A stretch of DNA of 64,000 bases from Nitrincola schmidtii. GTDB taxonomy: Bacteria; Pseudomonadota; Gammaproteobacteria; Pseudomonadales; Balneatricaceae. The stretch spans positions 305,166 to 369,165 of the forward strand of contig NZ_WBOL01000001.1 in NCBI RefSeq assembly GCF_008973715.1, given 5' to 3'. This document shows positions 58,032-64,000 of the stretch, piece after piece. A program made the position numbers and the translations under genes. Within the stretch, counting starts at the first letter, position 1, and every line of letters begins with the position of its first letter. The notes beneath the pieces were generated by a model. It had not been told where the DNA came from, ran no database searches, and saw only the letters and a program-made list of their open reading frames with translations.

Positions 58032-59597
58032 TTGACCACTGCACAACGTCGACTGAAACTACCTATCGGCATTCAGACCTTTTCGCATATTCGCGAAGGG
58101 GGCTATTATTATGTGGACAAGACTCCCTATATCGAAAGGCTGGTTAACCAAGGTAAATATTACTTCTTATCTCGTCCGCGTCGATTCGGAAAAAGCTTAC
58201 TGATCGATACGATTGGATCCTTGTTCGAAGGACGTAAAGAACTGTTTCAAGGCCTTCATATTGAAGACAAATGGAACTGGGATATCAATCATCCAGTCAT
58301 TCGATTAAGCTTTGGCAGTGGTGTTTTTCAAACCCGTGAACAACTTGATGAATCAATCCGGGAACTGCTAAATGCTGAAAAAAATCGTCTATGCATCACG
58401 TTTGAGAATACATCCATATCGGGTCAGTTCAGAGAGCTGATTAGAAAAGCACACCTGCAATCAAGTAACCCAGTCGTTGTCTTAATCGACGAATACGACA
58501 AACCCATATTAGATAACATTCAAGACAGCGATAAAGCGCGTGAGCTGCGTGAGGGACTGAAGAACCTTTACAGTGTTCTGAAAGATGCTGATGCCGACCT
58601 GCAATTTGTAATGCTCACAGGTGTTTCTAAATTCAGTAAAGTCAGCTTATTCTCAGGATTAAACAACTTAAATGACATCACGATAGACGCGCCTTACTCC
58701 GCCATTTGCGGCTACACGGATGACGATATCGACCACACTTTTGCACCAGAGCTATTCGACTTAGATCGCCAGTCAATAAAAGAATGGTACAACGGTTATC
58801 GATGGGGGGAAGAAAACGTTGCCTCAGTTTATAATCCTTTTGATGTCTTACTATTACTCGAAAAAAGAGAGTTTGGGCCCTATTGGTTTGAATCAGCAAC
58901 CCCAACCTTTTTAATAGAAGTATTAAAAGATCATGGTGTATTCACACCTAATTTAGACCAATGGGAAACTGAATACGAACTACTCAGTCAATTTGATGTC
59001 GACCAGATAAGCACCGATGCGCTTTTATTTCAAGCAGGATATTTAACCATTAAATCTATTGCTGAACCGATCACAGGTTATCGTCAATACCTTCTTGGAT
59101 TTCCTAATCGTGAAGTAGAAACCAGCTTAAACCAGGCACTACTCCCTTCATTGGGATTGAAAAATGCACCCTATCATCGTAAAACGCTATTAAATTGCTT
59201 AATAGACAACGACTTGGCACAATTAGAAACTCACCTCAAATCCCTTTACGCCAGTCTTCCTCATGACTGGTATCGCAACAACCCGATTGCGAAGTATGAA
59301 GGTCATTACGCCAGTGTATTTTATAGCCATTTCGCAGCACTGGGATTGGATGTTACGGTTGAAGATGCCAGCAACCATGGAAAAGTCGATATGACCGTTC
59401 ATTTTCAAGGCAGATACTATTTATTTGAGTTTAAAGTCGTCGAACAAATACCCGAAGGCAAAGTGATAGAGCAGCTCAAAAACAAAGGCTACGCAGACAA
59501 GTATCGTGCTTCAGGAGAACCTATCTACCTCATTGGCGTTGAATTCTCTAGCGAAAAGCGGCAAATCGTTGGGTTTGATGTTGAAGCTGAAAACTGA
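58032..59597 (+). CDS. AAA-ATPase-like protein with PD-(D/E)XK nuclease domain
   Basis: Protein of about 521 residues. The N-terminal AAA-ATPase-like domain (about 1-250) has FLSRPRRFGKSLLIDTIGSL as Walker A and VVLIDEYDKPILDN as Walker B. The C-terminal domain carries a PD-(D/E)XK pattern: a Glu/Asp-containing helix (FAALGLDVTVED), GKVDMTVHF and YLFEFKVVE. The family (AAA-ATPase_like plus DUF1703) is widespread, often multicopy, and of unproven function; mobile-element or defence roles are suspected. Start is a TTG at 58032 after CGGAG; another TTG lies 30 bases earlier. It sits between repeat B and vapBC. Confidence 0.85.
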   Translation: MTTAQRRLKLPIGIQTFSHIREGGYYYVDKTPYIERLVNQGKYYFLSRPRRFGKSLLIDTIGSLFEGRKELFQGLHIEDKWNWDINHPVIRLSFGSGVFQTREQLDESIRELLNAEKNRLCITFENTSISGQFRELIRKAHLQSSNPVVVLIDEYDKPILDNIQDSDKARELREGLKNLYSVLKDADADLQFVMLTGVSKFSKVSLFSGLNNLNDITIDAPYSAICGYTDDDIDHTFAPELFDLDRQSIKEWYNGYRWGEENVASVYNPFDVLLLLEKREFGPYWFESATPTFLIEVLKDHGVFTPNLDQWETEYELLSQFDVDQISTDALLFQAGYLTIKSIAEPITGYRQYLLGFPNREVETSLNQALLPSLGLKNAPYHRKTLLNCLIDNDLAQLETHLKSLYASLPHDWYRNNPIAKYEGHYASVFYSHFAALGLDVTVEDASNHGKVDMTVHFQGRYYLFEFKVVEQIPEGKVIEQLKNKGYADKYRASGEPIYLIGVEFSSEKRQIVGFDVEAEN

Positions 59598-59626
59598 TCA
59601 CCTAGCTTGAAAAAACGCAATACCAC

Positions 59627-59643
59627 TATATACTCTGTATATA
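59627..59643 (+). promoter_or_regulatory. Likely vapBC operator
   Basis: Perfect inverted repeat TATATAC-TCT-GTATATA, 26 nt before the vapB ATG, in the place expected for autoregulation by the VapBC complex. Confidence 0.65.
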
Positions 59644-59668
59644 TAGCAACAAGATTAGGTAGAATTAC

Positions 59669-59902
59669 ATGTCAACAGGATCAGTGTTTGTCAACAATCG
59701 CACCCAAGCTGTTAGGCTTCCCGCAGATAGCAGATTTCCTGAGAGTGTTAAAAAGGTCAATGTAAGAGTCGTCGGGCGTGAACGGATTTTAACACCTGTT
59801 GATCACTCCTGGGACAGCTTCTTTCTATGTCAAGACAATGTAACCGAAGACTTTATGACAGAACGAGCGTCACAAGAACAACCTGAAAAAGATCCATTGT
59901 AA
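59669..59902 (+). CDS. vapB: VapB-type AbrB/SpoVT antitoxin
   Basis: Antitoxin of 77 residues. The N-terminal AbrB-like DNA-binding fold is SVFVNNRTQAVRLPADSRFP and KVNVRVVGRERILTP; the C-terminal tail (SWDSFF, then an acidic end) should wrap the toxin. Its stop overlaps the vapC ATG by one base. Pairing with the PIN toxin downstream confirms the call. Confidence 0.9.
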   Translation: MSTGSVFVNNRTQAVRLPADSRFPESVKKVNVRVVGRERILTPVDHSWDSFFLCQDNVTEDFMTERASQEQPEKDPL

Positions 59903-60300
59903 TGTTGAAGTACATGCTAGATACCAACATCGTCATCTATGTTATCAAGAACCGCCCAATCGAAGTACTTAACACTTTTAATCGATACGGAGGACAGATG
60001 TGTATTAGCGCCATTACTCTTGCTGAGCTAATGCACGGTGTCGAAAAAAGCACTCAACCAGAGCATAACTTAAGGCAAGTTGAAGATTTCATTTCACGAT
60101 TAGACATTTTAGAATATGACATCAAAGCAGCATCTCATTATGGTGATATACGAGCGAATCTTGAGAAACAAGGAAAACCAATTGGTGTCAATGATTTACA
60201 TATAGCAGGTCATGCTCGAAGTGAATCATTAATACTCGTCACCAATAATCTTAAAGAGTTTGAAAGAGTCAGTGGCCTTCGACTAGAAAACTGGGTTTAG
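59902..60300 (+). CDS. vapC: VapC-type PIN domain ribonuclease toxin
   Basis: PIN-domain RNase toxin of 132 residues. Acidic metal ligands are present: Asp7 in MLDTNIVIY, Glu43 in ISAITLAELMHGVEKS, and Asp in GVNDLHIAGHARS, followed by VTNNLKEFERV, the normal form in this subfamily. Enteric VapC of this type cleaves initiator tRNA. The stop codon is directly followed by a remnant motif of a mobile element. Confidence 0.93.
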   Translation: MLKYMLDTNIVIYVIKNRPIEVLNTFNRYGGQMCISAITLAELMHGVEKSTQPEHNLRQVEDFISRLDILEYDIKAASHYGDIRANLEKQGKPIGVNDLHIAGHARSESLILVTNNLKEFERVSGLRLENWV

Positions 60301-60336
60301 GTGAACTACTCCCCACTAAACGGCATTAACCGTTCT
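60301..60336 (-). mobile_element. Mobile-element end remnant 1
   Basis: On the minus strand AACGG-TTAATG-CCGTT hairpin, then TTAGTGGGGAGTAGTTCAC. The same hairpin-plus-GAGTAGTTCAC design recurs on the plus strand at 62580-62615. It abuts the vapC stop. It resembles right ends of IS200/IS605-type elements, but could alternatively be the 3' end of a lost gene (both read ...FSGE-stop). Family not certain. Confidence 0.4.
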
Positions 60337-60565
60337 CTTCTAGTGTGAGCTTGTGCTGACTCATACTGAGAGAAGTCATTATCTTTACGGCGTACTTCCG
60401 CCTGCTCACTCTGTGCGCGCAAAGTGGCAAGCTATAGACATCATTTCAATATCTTTTACCAAAAGCTTTATATGTAGTTTAACGATTATCGAGACCCACG
60501 CCGCAAAGCTGTCCTCACTTTTGACCGGCCTACATACAACTGAGCATTGTAAGGAAGGGATTAAG
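60337..60565. other. Unassigned stretch between remnant 1 and repeat C
   Basis: No convincing gene. On the minus strand a roughly 40-codon open stretch runs into remnant 1 and ends ...RRERLMPFSGE; on the plus strand a competing frame reads through. Both look like debris of an element that cannot be identified by eye. Confidence 0.4.
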
Positions 60566-60705
60566 GGTGAGAGGTTCATCTCGCATCCATGCCAACTCCC
60601 CTCTCTCGCTAAGACTTCCTTGTTTAGCGCTTTTACACACCGGACCGGGGGAATTTAATTGAACGTCCGTTTACTGCTCATCATATTACTTTAGTTAATA
60701 TAAGG
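60566..60705 (+). repeat. Island repeat, copy C (internally deleted)
   Basis: Begins like copies B and D (GGTGAGAGGTTCAT, GCATCCATGC, ACCGGACCGGG) but about 108 bp of the middle is missing; it resumes at AATTTAATTGAACGTCCGTT and ends near ATATAAGG. Its right end supplies the stop codon and last four codons of the minus-strand MNT gene. Confidence 0.8.
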
Positions 60706-61026
60706 GTATATTTGCACACCAACACGATCAATGTGGTCTTTTAAAAGAACATTTTTAAGATCTTCATACTTCAACACATCAAAACCTATGGGCAAATCAG
60801 TCTCTTCTAAATCTAACTTAATTCGGGAAAGCTGGTGTCTATCGAACTGTCCTTTGAATGCCAAATCAAGATCGCTTCTGTCATGGTAGTTACCTTTGGC
60901 TCTCGAACCATAAACGATTACTGCATCGATTTCTGGATGCTTAGTAAAAGAGTTAAGCAACTGCTCAAACCAGACGTGCTTTAGACCCAAAGATTCAGGA
61001 TTCAAGTTCTTTGGCAATAAGATCAT
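60691..61026 (-). CDS. MNT-type nucleotidyltransferase antitoxin
   Basis: Minimal nucleotidyltransferase of 111 residues with VIVYGSRAKGNYHDRSDLDL, the Gly-Ser-x10-Asp-x-Asp active site of MntA antitoxins. Such proteins neutralise their HEPN partner by AMPylating it. It overlaps the HEPN gene by 32 bp, downstream of it. Its final residues (PYIN) and stop lie within repeat copy C, so the C-terminus may have been altered by the insertion. Confidence 0.88.
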   Translation of the reverse strand: MILLPKNLNPESLGLKHVWFEQLLNSFTKHPEIDAVIVYGSRAKGNYHDRSDLDLAFKGQFDRHQLSRIKLDLEETDLPIGFDVLKYEDLKNVLLKDHIDRVGVQIYPYIN

Positions 61027-61411
61027 GATAAAACGCCTCTAGTTCTGGTAGATAGGATTCTCGCAGGGTGTTAATGACGGCTTCAAATTTAGTGAAATCG
61101 TAAGTATGGCTCATTAGATTACGATCACCAATCATATTAAGCCAAACTTCAGGATTATCAATATACTTAGCAGAATATGCCTGCCTTACGACGGCCTTGG
61201 GTGAAATCTGGTCTAAAGCAATACCATCAGACTCCATTACATCTTTAAGCACCTTCCATGCCAATTCAAAGGTATACTCAAAACGCTGAATAATACCCTC
61301 TTTCTCTAGTTGGTTTAGCTGGCTTGGTTGCAACTCTAATGCTTCACGCAATAAGCTAAATGCTCTACTGAAATTTCTGAAGCGTTGTTTCCAGCGAATA
61401 TCTGAATCCAC
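60995..61411 (-). CDS. HEPN domain toxin (HI0074/HepT-like)
   Basis: All-helical HEPN protein of 138 residues, HI0074-like. The RNase motif R-x4-H-x-Y is intact: RNLMSHTY at about residue 100. FEYTFELAWKVLKDVM and SPKAVVRQAYSAKYI are typical family helices. In MntA-HepT systems this is the toxin and is encoded first, as here. The start is a GTG at 61411. Members were long labelled nucleotidyltransferase substrate-binding proteins. Confidence 0.88.
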   Translation of the reverse strand: MDSDIRWKQRFRNFSRAFSLLREALELQPSQLNQLEKEGIIQRFEYTFELAWKVLKDVMESDGIALDQISPKAVVRQAYSAKYIDNPEVWLNMIGDRNLMSHTYDFTKFEAVINTLRESYLPELEAFYHDLIAKELES

Positions 61412-61483
61412 GATTAGGCACTCTGAAAATTAAAGAGGTATTTAATGCTAGCACAAAATGCACAAATATCAGGAGGGATTTTA

Positions 61484-61765
61484 GGTGAGAGGTTCATTTC
61501 GCATCCATGCTAACTCCCCTCTCTCGCTAAGACTTCCTTGTTTAGCGCTTTCACACACCGGACCGGGAGATCTGGTATCAGAAAGAAATATCAGACAACA
61601 TCATCATTGAAGCTTATAGCCTGTCCTTGGCTGATCTGATGAACTAATCCTATTATCACAAATCAGGCGTGTAAATATAAAATTTAATTGAACGTTCGTT
61701 TATTGCTCATCAAATGAGTTTGATCAATATAAGTGGAAATTACTGACTAAACTTTAGTCGATCGA
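61484..61765 (+). repeat. 282-bp island repeat, copy D
   Basis: Second full-length copy, the same length as 57669-57950. It contains TCGCATCCATGC inside GTGAGAGG/CCTCTCTC arms, the ACCGGACCGGGAGATCTGG block, and a perfect terminal palindrome GACTAAA-C-TTTAGTC next to CGATCG. It precedes higBA, as copy B precedes the AAA-ATPase gene. Confidence 0.87.
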
Positions 61766-61820
61766 TACAGAATGGTTTTTGCAGCATCAGATGATTATCA
61801 GAGGTGAGTTTCTTGCAAAA

Positions 61821-61835
61821 ATCTCAATTTGAGAT
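61821..61835 (+). promoter_or_regulatory. Likely higBA operator
   Basis: ATCTCAA-T-TTGAGAT, a 15-bp perfect palindrome ending 11 nt before the higB ATG; suitable for binding by the HigA dimer. Confidence 0.65.
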
Positions 61836-61846
61836 ATGCTGACGTT

Positions 61847-62134
61847 ATGAGAATCATCAGTAATAGCACCCTGCGAGCTTTCGCTGCCGATCACCCGAAA
61901 GCAGAATCTGCCTTGCAGGGATGGCGACGTGTGATCGAAAAAAACCGATTTGCTAATTGGGCGGAACTCAAAGCTGTTTTCAATACGGTTGATAAGGTTG
62001 ACGACTTGGTCGTATTTGATATCGGCGGTAATAAATACCGGCTGATTGCTTACATCCGTTTTGGGAAGCAAATCCTGTACATTAAGGCGGTACTCACCCA
62101 CCAAGATTATGATAAAGGAGCTTGGATATCATGA
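61847..62134 (+). CDS. higB: HigB-type mRNA interferase toxin
   Basis: RelE-fold toxin of 95 residues in the HigB subgroup: MRIISNSTLRAFAADHPKAE, then NRFANWAELKAVFNTVDKVD, VVFDIGGNKYRLIAYI and YIKAVLTHQDYDKGAW. The TTG at 61829 is in frame, but the ATG at 61847 gives the family start and lies beyond the operator. HigB cleaves mRNA on the ribosome. The stop overlaps the higA ATG (ATGA). Confidence 0.92.
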   Translation: MRIISNSTLRAFAADHPKAESALQGWRRVIEKNRFANWAELKAVFNTVDKVDDLVVFDIGGNKYRLIAYIRFGKQILYIKAVLTHQDYDKGAWIS

Positions 62135-62544
62135 ACGCACCCATCGATGTGAAGCATCTATTACCAGCCTGGGAGCAATTCCGAGCTGCCACTGATATCG
62201 CCCCCATCCGAGACGAGGCCCATTACACGCAGATGACCCAAATGCTCGAAGCCCTTCTGGACGAAATCCGAGGTGACGAAAACCACCCCGCTATGGGTTT
62301 GGTCGATATCGTCGGTGATCTAATCGAGGACTATGAAGCTGCGCATCACCCACTTCTTGAAGCAACCGGCGTACAAGCTTTGAGGTTTTTAATGGAGCAG
62401 CACGGTCTTAAACAAAGTGATCTCTCTGAGATCGGCAGTCAGGGTGTTATCTCTGAAATCCTGACAGGCAAGCGTGACCTCAATATTCGGCAAGTTCGCT
62501 TACTCAGCGAGCGTTTCAGGGTTTCGACCGCGTCTTTTATTTAG
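62131..62544 (+). CDS. higA: HigA-type XRE antitoxin
   Basis: Antitoxin of 137 residues. The N-terminal half (YTQMTQMLEALLDEIRGDEN, HPLLEATG) covers the toxin; the C-terminal HTH is LRFLMEQHGLKQSDLSEIGS plus QGVISEILTGKRDLNIRQV. The ATG at 62131 has AAGGAG at 10 nt and overlaps the higB stop. Toxin-first order is the rule for hig operons. Confidence 0.92.
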   Translation: MNAPIDVKHLLPAWEQFRAATDIAPIRDEAHYTQMTQMLEALLDEIRGDENHPAMGLVDIVGDLIEDYEAAHHPLLEATGVQALRFLMEQHGLKQSDLSEIGSQGVISEILTGKRDLNIRQVRLLSERFRVSTASFI

Positions 62545-62579
62545 TCGATTGAATAATACTTTTTATCCCAAAGAGATGA

Positions 62580-62615
62580 GGGCAACGAAGCCCTTTTTAG
62601 CGGTGAGTAGTTCAC
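62580..62615 (+). mobile_element. Mobile-element end remnant 2
   Basis: GGGC-AACGAA-GCCC hairpin followed by TTTTTAGCGGTGAGTAGTTCAC (read in two parts TTTTTAGCGG and TGAGTAGTTCAC). Inverted relative of 60301-60336. Just downstream, CACATATACTT occurs twice in the vapB promoter region. Confidence 0.4.
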
Positions 62616-62673
62616 TACGCGCCCCGATACACATATACTTTCACATATACTTCATCGAGGAGGCCAACTTAAA

Positions 62674-62883
62674 ATGGGACAAGTCACTATCTACCTGGAA
62701 GACGAGCTTGAGGCTAAGATGGTGACCAGCGCCAAGGCCCACAATTTGTCCAAAAGTAAATGGATCGCTACTGTTATCCGCGAAAAACTGGTAAACGAAT
62801 GGCCTCCTGCCGTGCGCGAAGCTGCTGGCAACTGGGACGATTTTCCTGAACTTGACAATATTCGGGGCGAAGCACATACATAA
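62674..62883 (+). CDS. CopG/RHH antitoxin, VapB-like (orphan)
   Basis: Ribbon-helix-helix antitoxin of 69 residues: GQVTIYLEDELEAKMVTSAK, then NLSKSKWIATVIREKL and a C-terminal toxin-binding tail (GNWDDFPELDNIR). GAGGAGG lies about 10 nt before the ATG. The expected vapC follows only as a short C-terminal stub, so this antitoxin is orphaned. The last residues GEAHT probably come from the deletion junction. It could still repress its promoter or neutralise a related toxin. Confidence 0.8.
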   Translation: MGQVTIYLEDELEAKMVTSAKAHNLSKSKWIATVIREKLVNEWPPAVREAAGNWDDFPELDNIRGEAHT

Positions 62884-62885
62884 GC

Positions 62886-62999
62886 CCTTATGACTTATTG
62901 ATCGCTGGTACCGCACTGGCACAGAATGCCACACTAGTTACACGCAACATCCGGGAATTTAACCGAATTGAAACGCTAAAGATGGAAAATTGGTATTAG
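62886..62999 (+). pseudogene. Truncated vapC (C-terminal 37 codons)
   Basis: Right after vapB, in another frame, the text PYDLLIAGTALAQNATLVTR then NIREFNRIETLKMENWY and a stop is the conserved end of VapC, including the third acidic residue. The first two-thirds of the toxin, with the catalytic Asp and Glu, are gone. The lesion looks like one deletion fusing the end of vapB to the toxin tail. Confidence 0.78.
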
Positions 63000-63021
63000 C
63001 CAAATACATTGAAGCAAAAGT

Positions 63022-63256
63022 TTACAAGGGTTCTACAAAGAGTAATTGAATAGTTACTCCGACCCTCGTTTCTATGCGGTAGTCGCGAACCCGGTAACGC
63101 CATAAGCCGCTCAAATTTTGACTTAATGGTTTACCGAAGCGGCGTGGATCGTGGTTTGTTGCAATTCGTTCTCGAAAGTATTTCCTGCTGCGCCTGTCGG
63201 TCAAGTTTACGAAGCTCTTTTGCTGCGGAGTCATCAAATTCAACAGTCCAGGTCAC
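63022..63256 (-). pseudogene. Frameshifted RelE-type toxin
   Basis: A RelE toxin reads from a GTG at 63256 (inside the antitoxin end) as MTWTVEFDDSAAKELRKLDR then QAQ, where one extra base near 63187 shifts the frame. The adjacent frame continues RKYFRERIATNHDPRRFGKP, then LWRYRVRDYRIETRVGVTI to a stop at 63022. The normal end (about VGHRR) is also missing. The toxin is therefore probably inactive. Confidence 0.75.
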
Positions 63257-63452
63257 GCTCTTGCTCCATGTCATCTAAAGTCCAACGCTTGCTTGGGTTT
63301 TCGAGGCGATTAAGAGCTAGATAGGCATCCTCCATGTCGTCCAGATGGCTCAGAATCGCTTCTCTGGCATAAAATGTTTTGGTGCGCCCTGTTTTAGCTG
63401 CTAGGGCAGTTAGGCGGGCTTCAATGTCTTCTGGTAGGCGTATTGCGAGCAT
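63240..63452 (-). CDS. RHH (CopG/RelB-like) antitoxin
   Basis: Antitoxin of 70 residues beginning MLAIRLPEDIEARLTALAAK with TGRTKTFYAREAILSHLDDM, a ribbon-helix-helix DNA-binding domain, and a C-terminal toxin-binding helix (RWTLDDMEQERDLDC). The ATG at 63452 is chosen because GGAAG sits 5 nt upstream; the longer frame crosses the operator. Its own relE partner is frameshifted, making this the second orphan antitoxin in the island. Confidence 0.85.
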   Translation of the reverse strand: MLAIRLPEDIEARLTALAAKTGRTKTFYAREAILSHLDDMEDAYLALNRLENPSKRWTLDDMEQERDLDC

Positions 63453-63465
63453 GTTAACTTCCATC

Positions 63466-63490
63466 GCTATACATGTTTTACGTGTATAGC
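63466..63490 (-). promoter_or_regulatory. Operator of the RHH antitoxin gene
   Basis: GCTATACA (63466-63473), 9 nt, TGTATAGC (63483-63490): 8-bp perfect arms directly upstream of the antitoxin start, typical for RHH autoregulation. Confidence 0.65.
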
Positions 63491-64000
63491 ATAGCAGTAA
63501 AAGAGGGCATATCCAAATTAAGAGCTCAGGGTAATGCCGTGGCACAAAAGGTGGTGCTGAAGAAAGTTTTTTTCGACAGTTCATTGAAGGTCAATACCGC
63601 TCTGGCAAAACAAGTATGCTAAGATTCACTCAATAAACGGGGCATCAAGGTGAAAAGCATGCTAAACGATGCGGTGATTCGCAAAGTGATTCAAATGGCA
63701 GAACAAGATCCCACTTCCACTGGCGATGAGTGTCATTACAACAGGTCAAGTCTTGCTAGTTAAAAATAGCTTACGCTTAGCACGCGAAGAAAATCGCATT
63801 ACCTCTATGTGGGAAATCGACTACAGGTACCACCTACAGCATTATGGATAACCTTGATAAAAGTATGAATTGTTACTCTTGTATCTTACTCAACGGTTAC
63901 ATTATGTTTGTACAGGCATAATGAACCTAGGTGAGTGAGGATGTTTTACTCTTGGGCGGTTCAACCTGTGGGTCAGATTATTCCCTCACCTTCTTGTTTC
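63491..64000. other. Right edge of window, no recognised gene
   Basis: About 510 bp. One 41-codon frame (63726-63851, MSVITTGQVLLVKNSLRLAR...) has no recognisable similarity and no clear ribosome site. Short frames at 63530-63630 look like gene debris. The island may continue beyond the window. Confidence 0.4.

Noticed and set aside
60353..60658. 101-codon plus-strand frame left of HEPN-MNT
   Set aside because: Crosses repeat copy C and element debris; no family resemblance and no ribosome site.
55689..61765. Island repeats as integron attC sites
   Set aside because: Toxin-antitoxin cassettes suggested an integron, but no paired GTTRRRY/RYYYAAC core sites were found at repeat ends and no integrase is present.
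63726..63851. 41-residue frame near the right edge
   Set aside because: No recognisable similarity or ribosome site; kept only as a note in the edge region.
1..64000. tRNA genes, rRNA genes and CRISPR arrays
   Set aside because: No cloverleaf with T-loop consensus outside coding regions, no rRNA text and no regularly spaced short repeats were seen by reading; a covariance search was not possible.

Overview
The window looks like chromosome of a moderately AT-leaning marine or salt-adapted Gammaproteobacterium, probably Oceanospirillales-like. This is inferred from the gene families and gene pairs (ArgP, YcgL/YcgN, YdbH-YnbE-YdbL, dnaX-ybaB-recR, DUF2058, gammaproteobacterial FtsA/FtsZ) and from the density of sodium- and osmolyte-linked transporters: two BCCT carriers, a complete seven-gene Mrp antiporter, NhaD and SulP. 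No species can be named from sequence alone.

1-5.4 kb: an ArgP-type regulator, a glutathione S-transferase, an EamA exporter, and a DEDDh exonuclease next to a cNMP/CBS/DUF294 protein. 5.4-15.3 kb: tandem BCCT paralogues, then the mrpABCDEFG operon. 15.3-23.9 kb: M18 aminopeptidase, Prc protease with an overlapping unknown membrane protein, rpsA with a three-hairpin leader, and a MASE1/degenerate GGDEF/EAL protein. 24-28.6 kb: a compact minus-strand run dnaX-ybaB-recR-rnd-ycgL-ycgN. dnaX carries a zero-frame A AAA AAG heptamer, a stem-loop 6 nt downstream and a -1 stop, which predicts a 450-residue gamma subunit. 28.7-36.2 kb: nhaD, 4.5S RNA with promoter and leader, a response regulator with one dead and one live receiver, alr, ridA, an Lrp-type regulator, folE2 and an RluA-type pseudouridine synthase. 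36.2-39.6 kb: ftsA-ftsZ alone, outside a dcw cluster, with nested GCATCCATGC hairpins on one side and an AT-rich block of inverted repeats on the other. 39.6-55.7 kb: O-methyltransferase, ydbH-ynbE-ydbL, dsbB, DUF1853, sulP, gcvP, etfBA divergent from ETF-QO, CYTH-CHAD, and dps.

55.7-63.6 kb is an accessory island beginning at the 3' end of dps. It holds, in order, hipBA, an AAA-ATPase/PD-(D/E)XK protein, vapBC, a HEPN-MNT pair, higBA, a vapB whose vapC is reduced to a C-terminal stub, and a ribbon-helix-helix antitoxin whose relE is frameshifted. Directly repeated sequences sit between the modules: a 72-bp copy of the dps tail plus a GCAA-loop hairpin on both sides of hipBA, and a 282-bp element present twice at full length, once with an internal deletion and once as a 58-bp piece. 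Several modules carry their own palindromic operators. No integrase or intact transposase lies in the window. The layout suggests stepwise, repeat-bounded accumulation of toxin-antitoxin modules at the dps 3' end.
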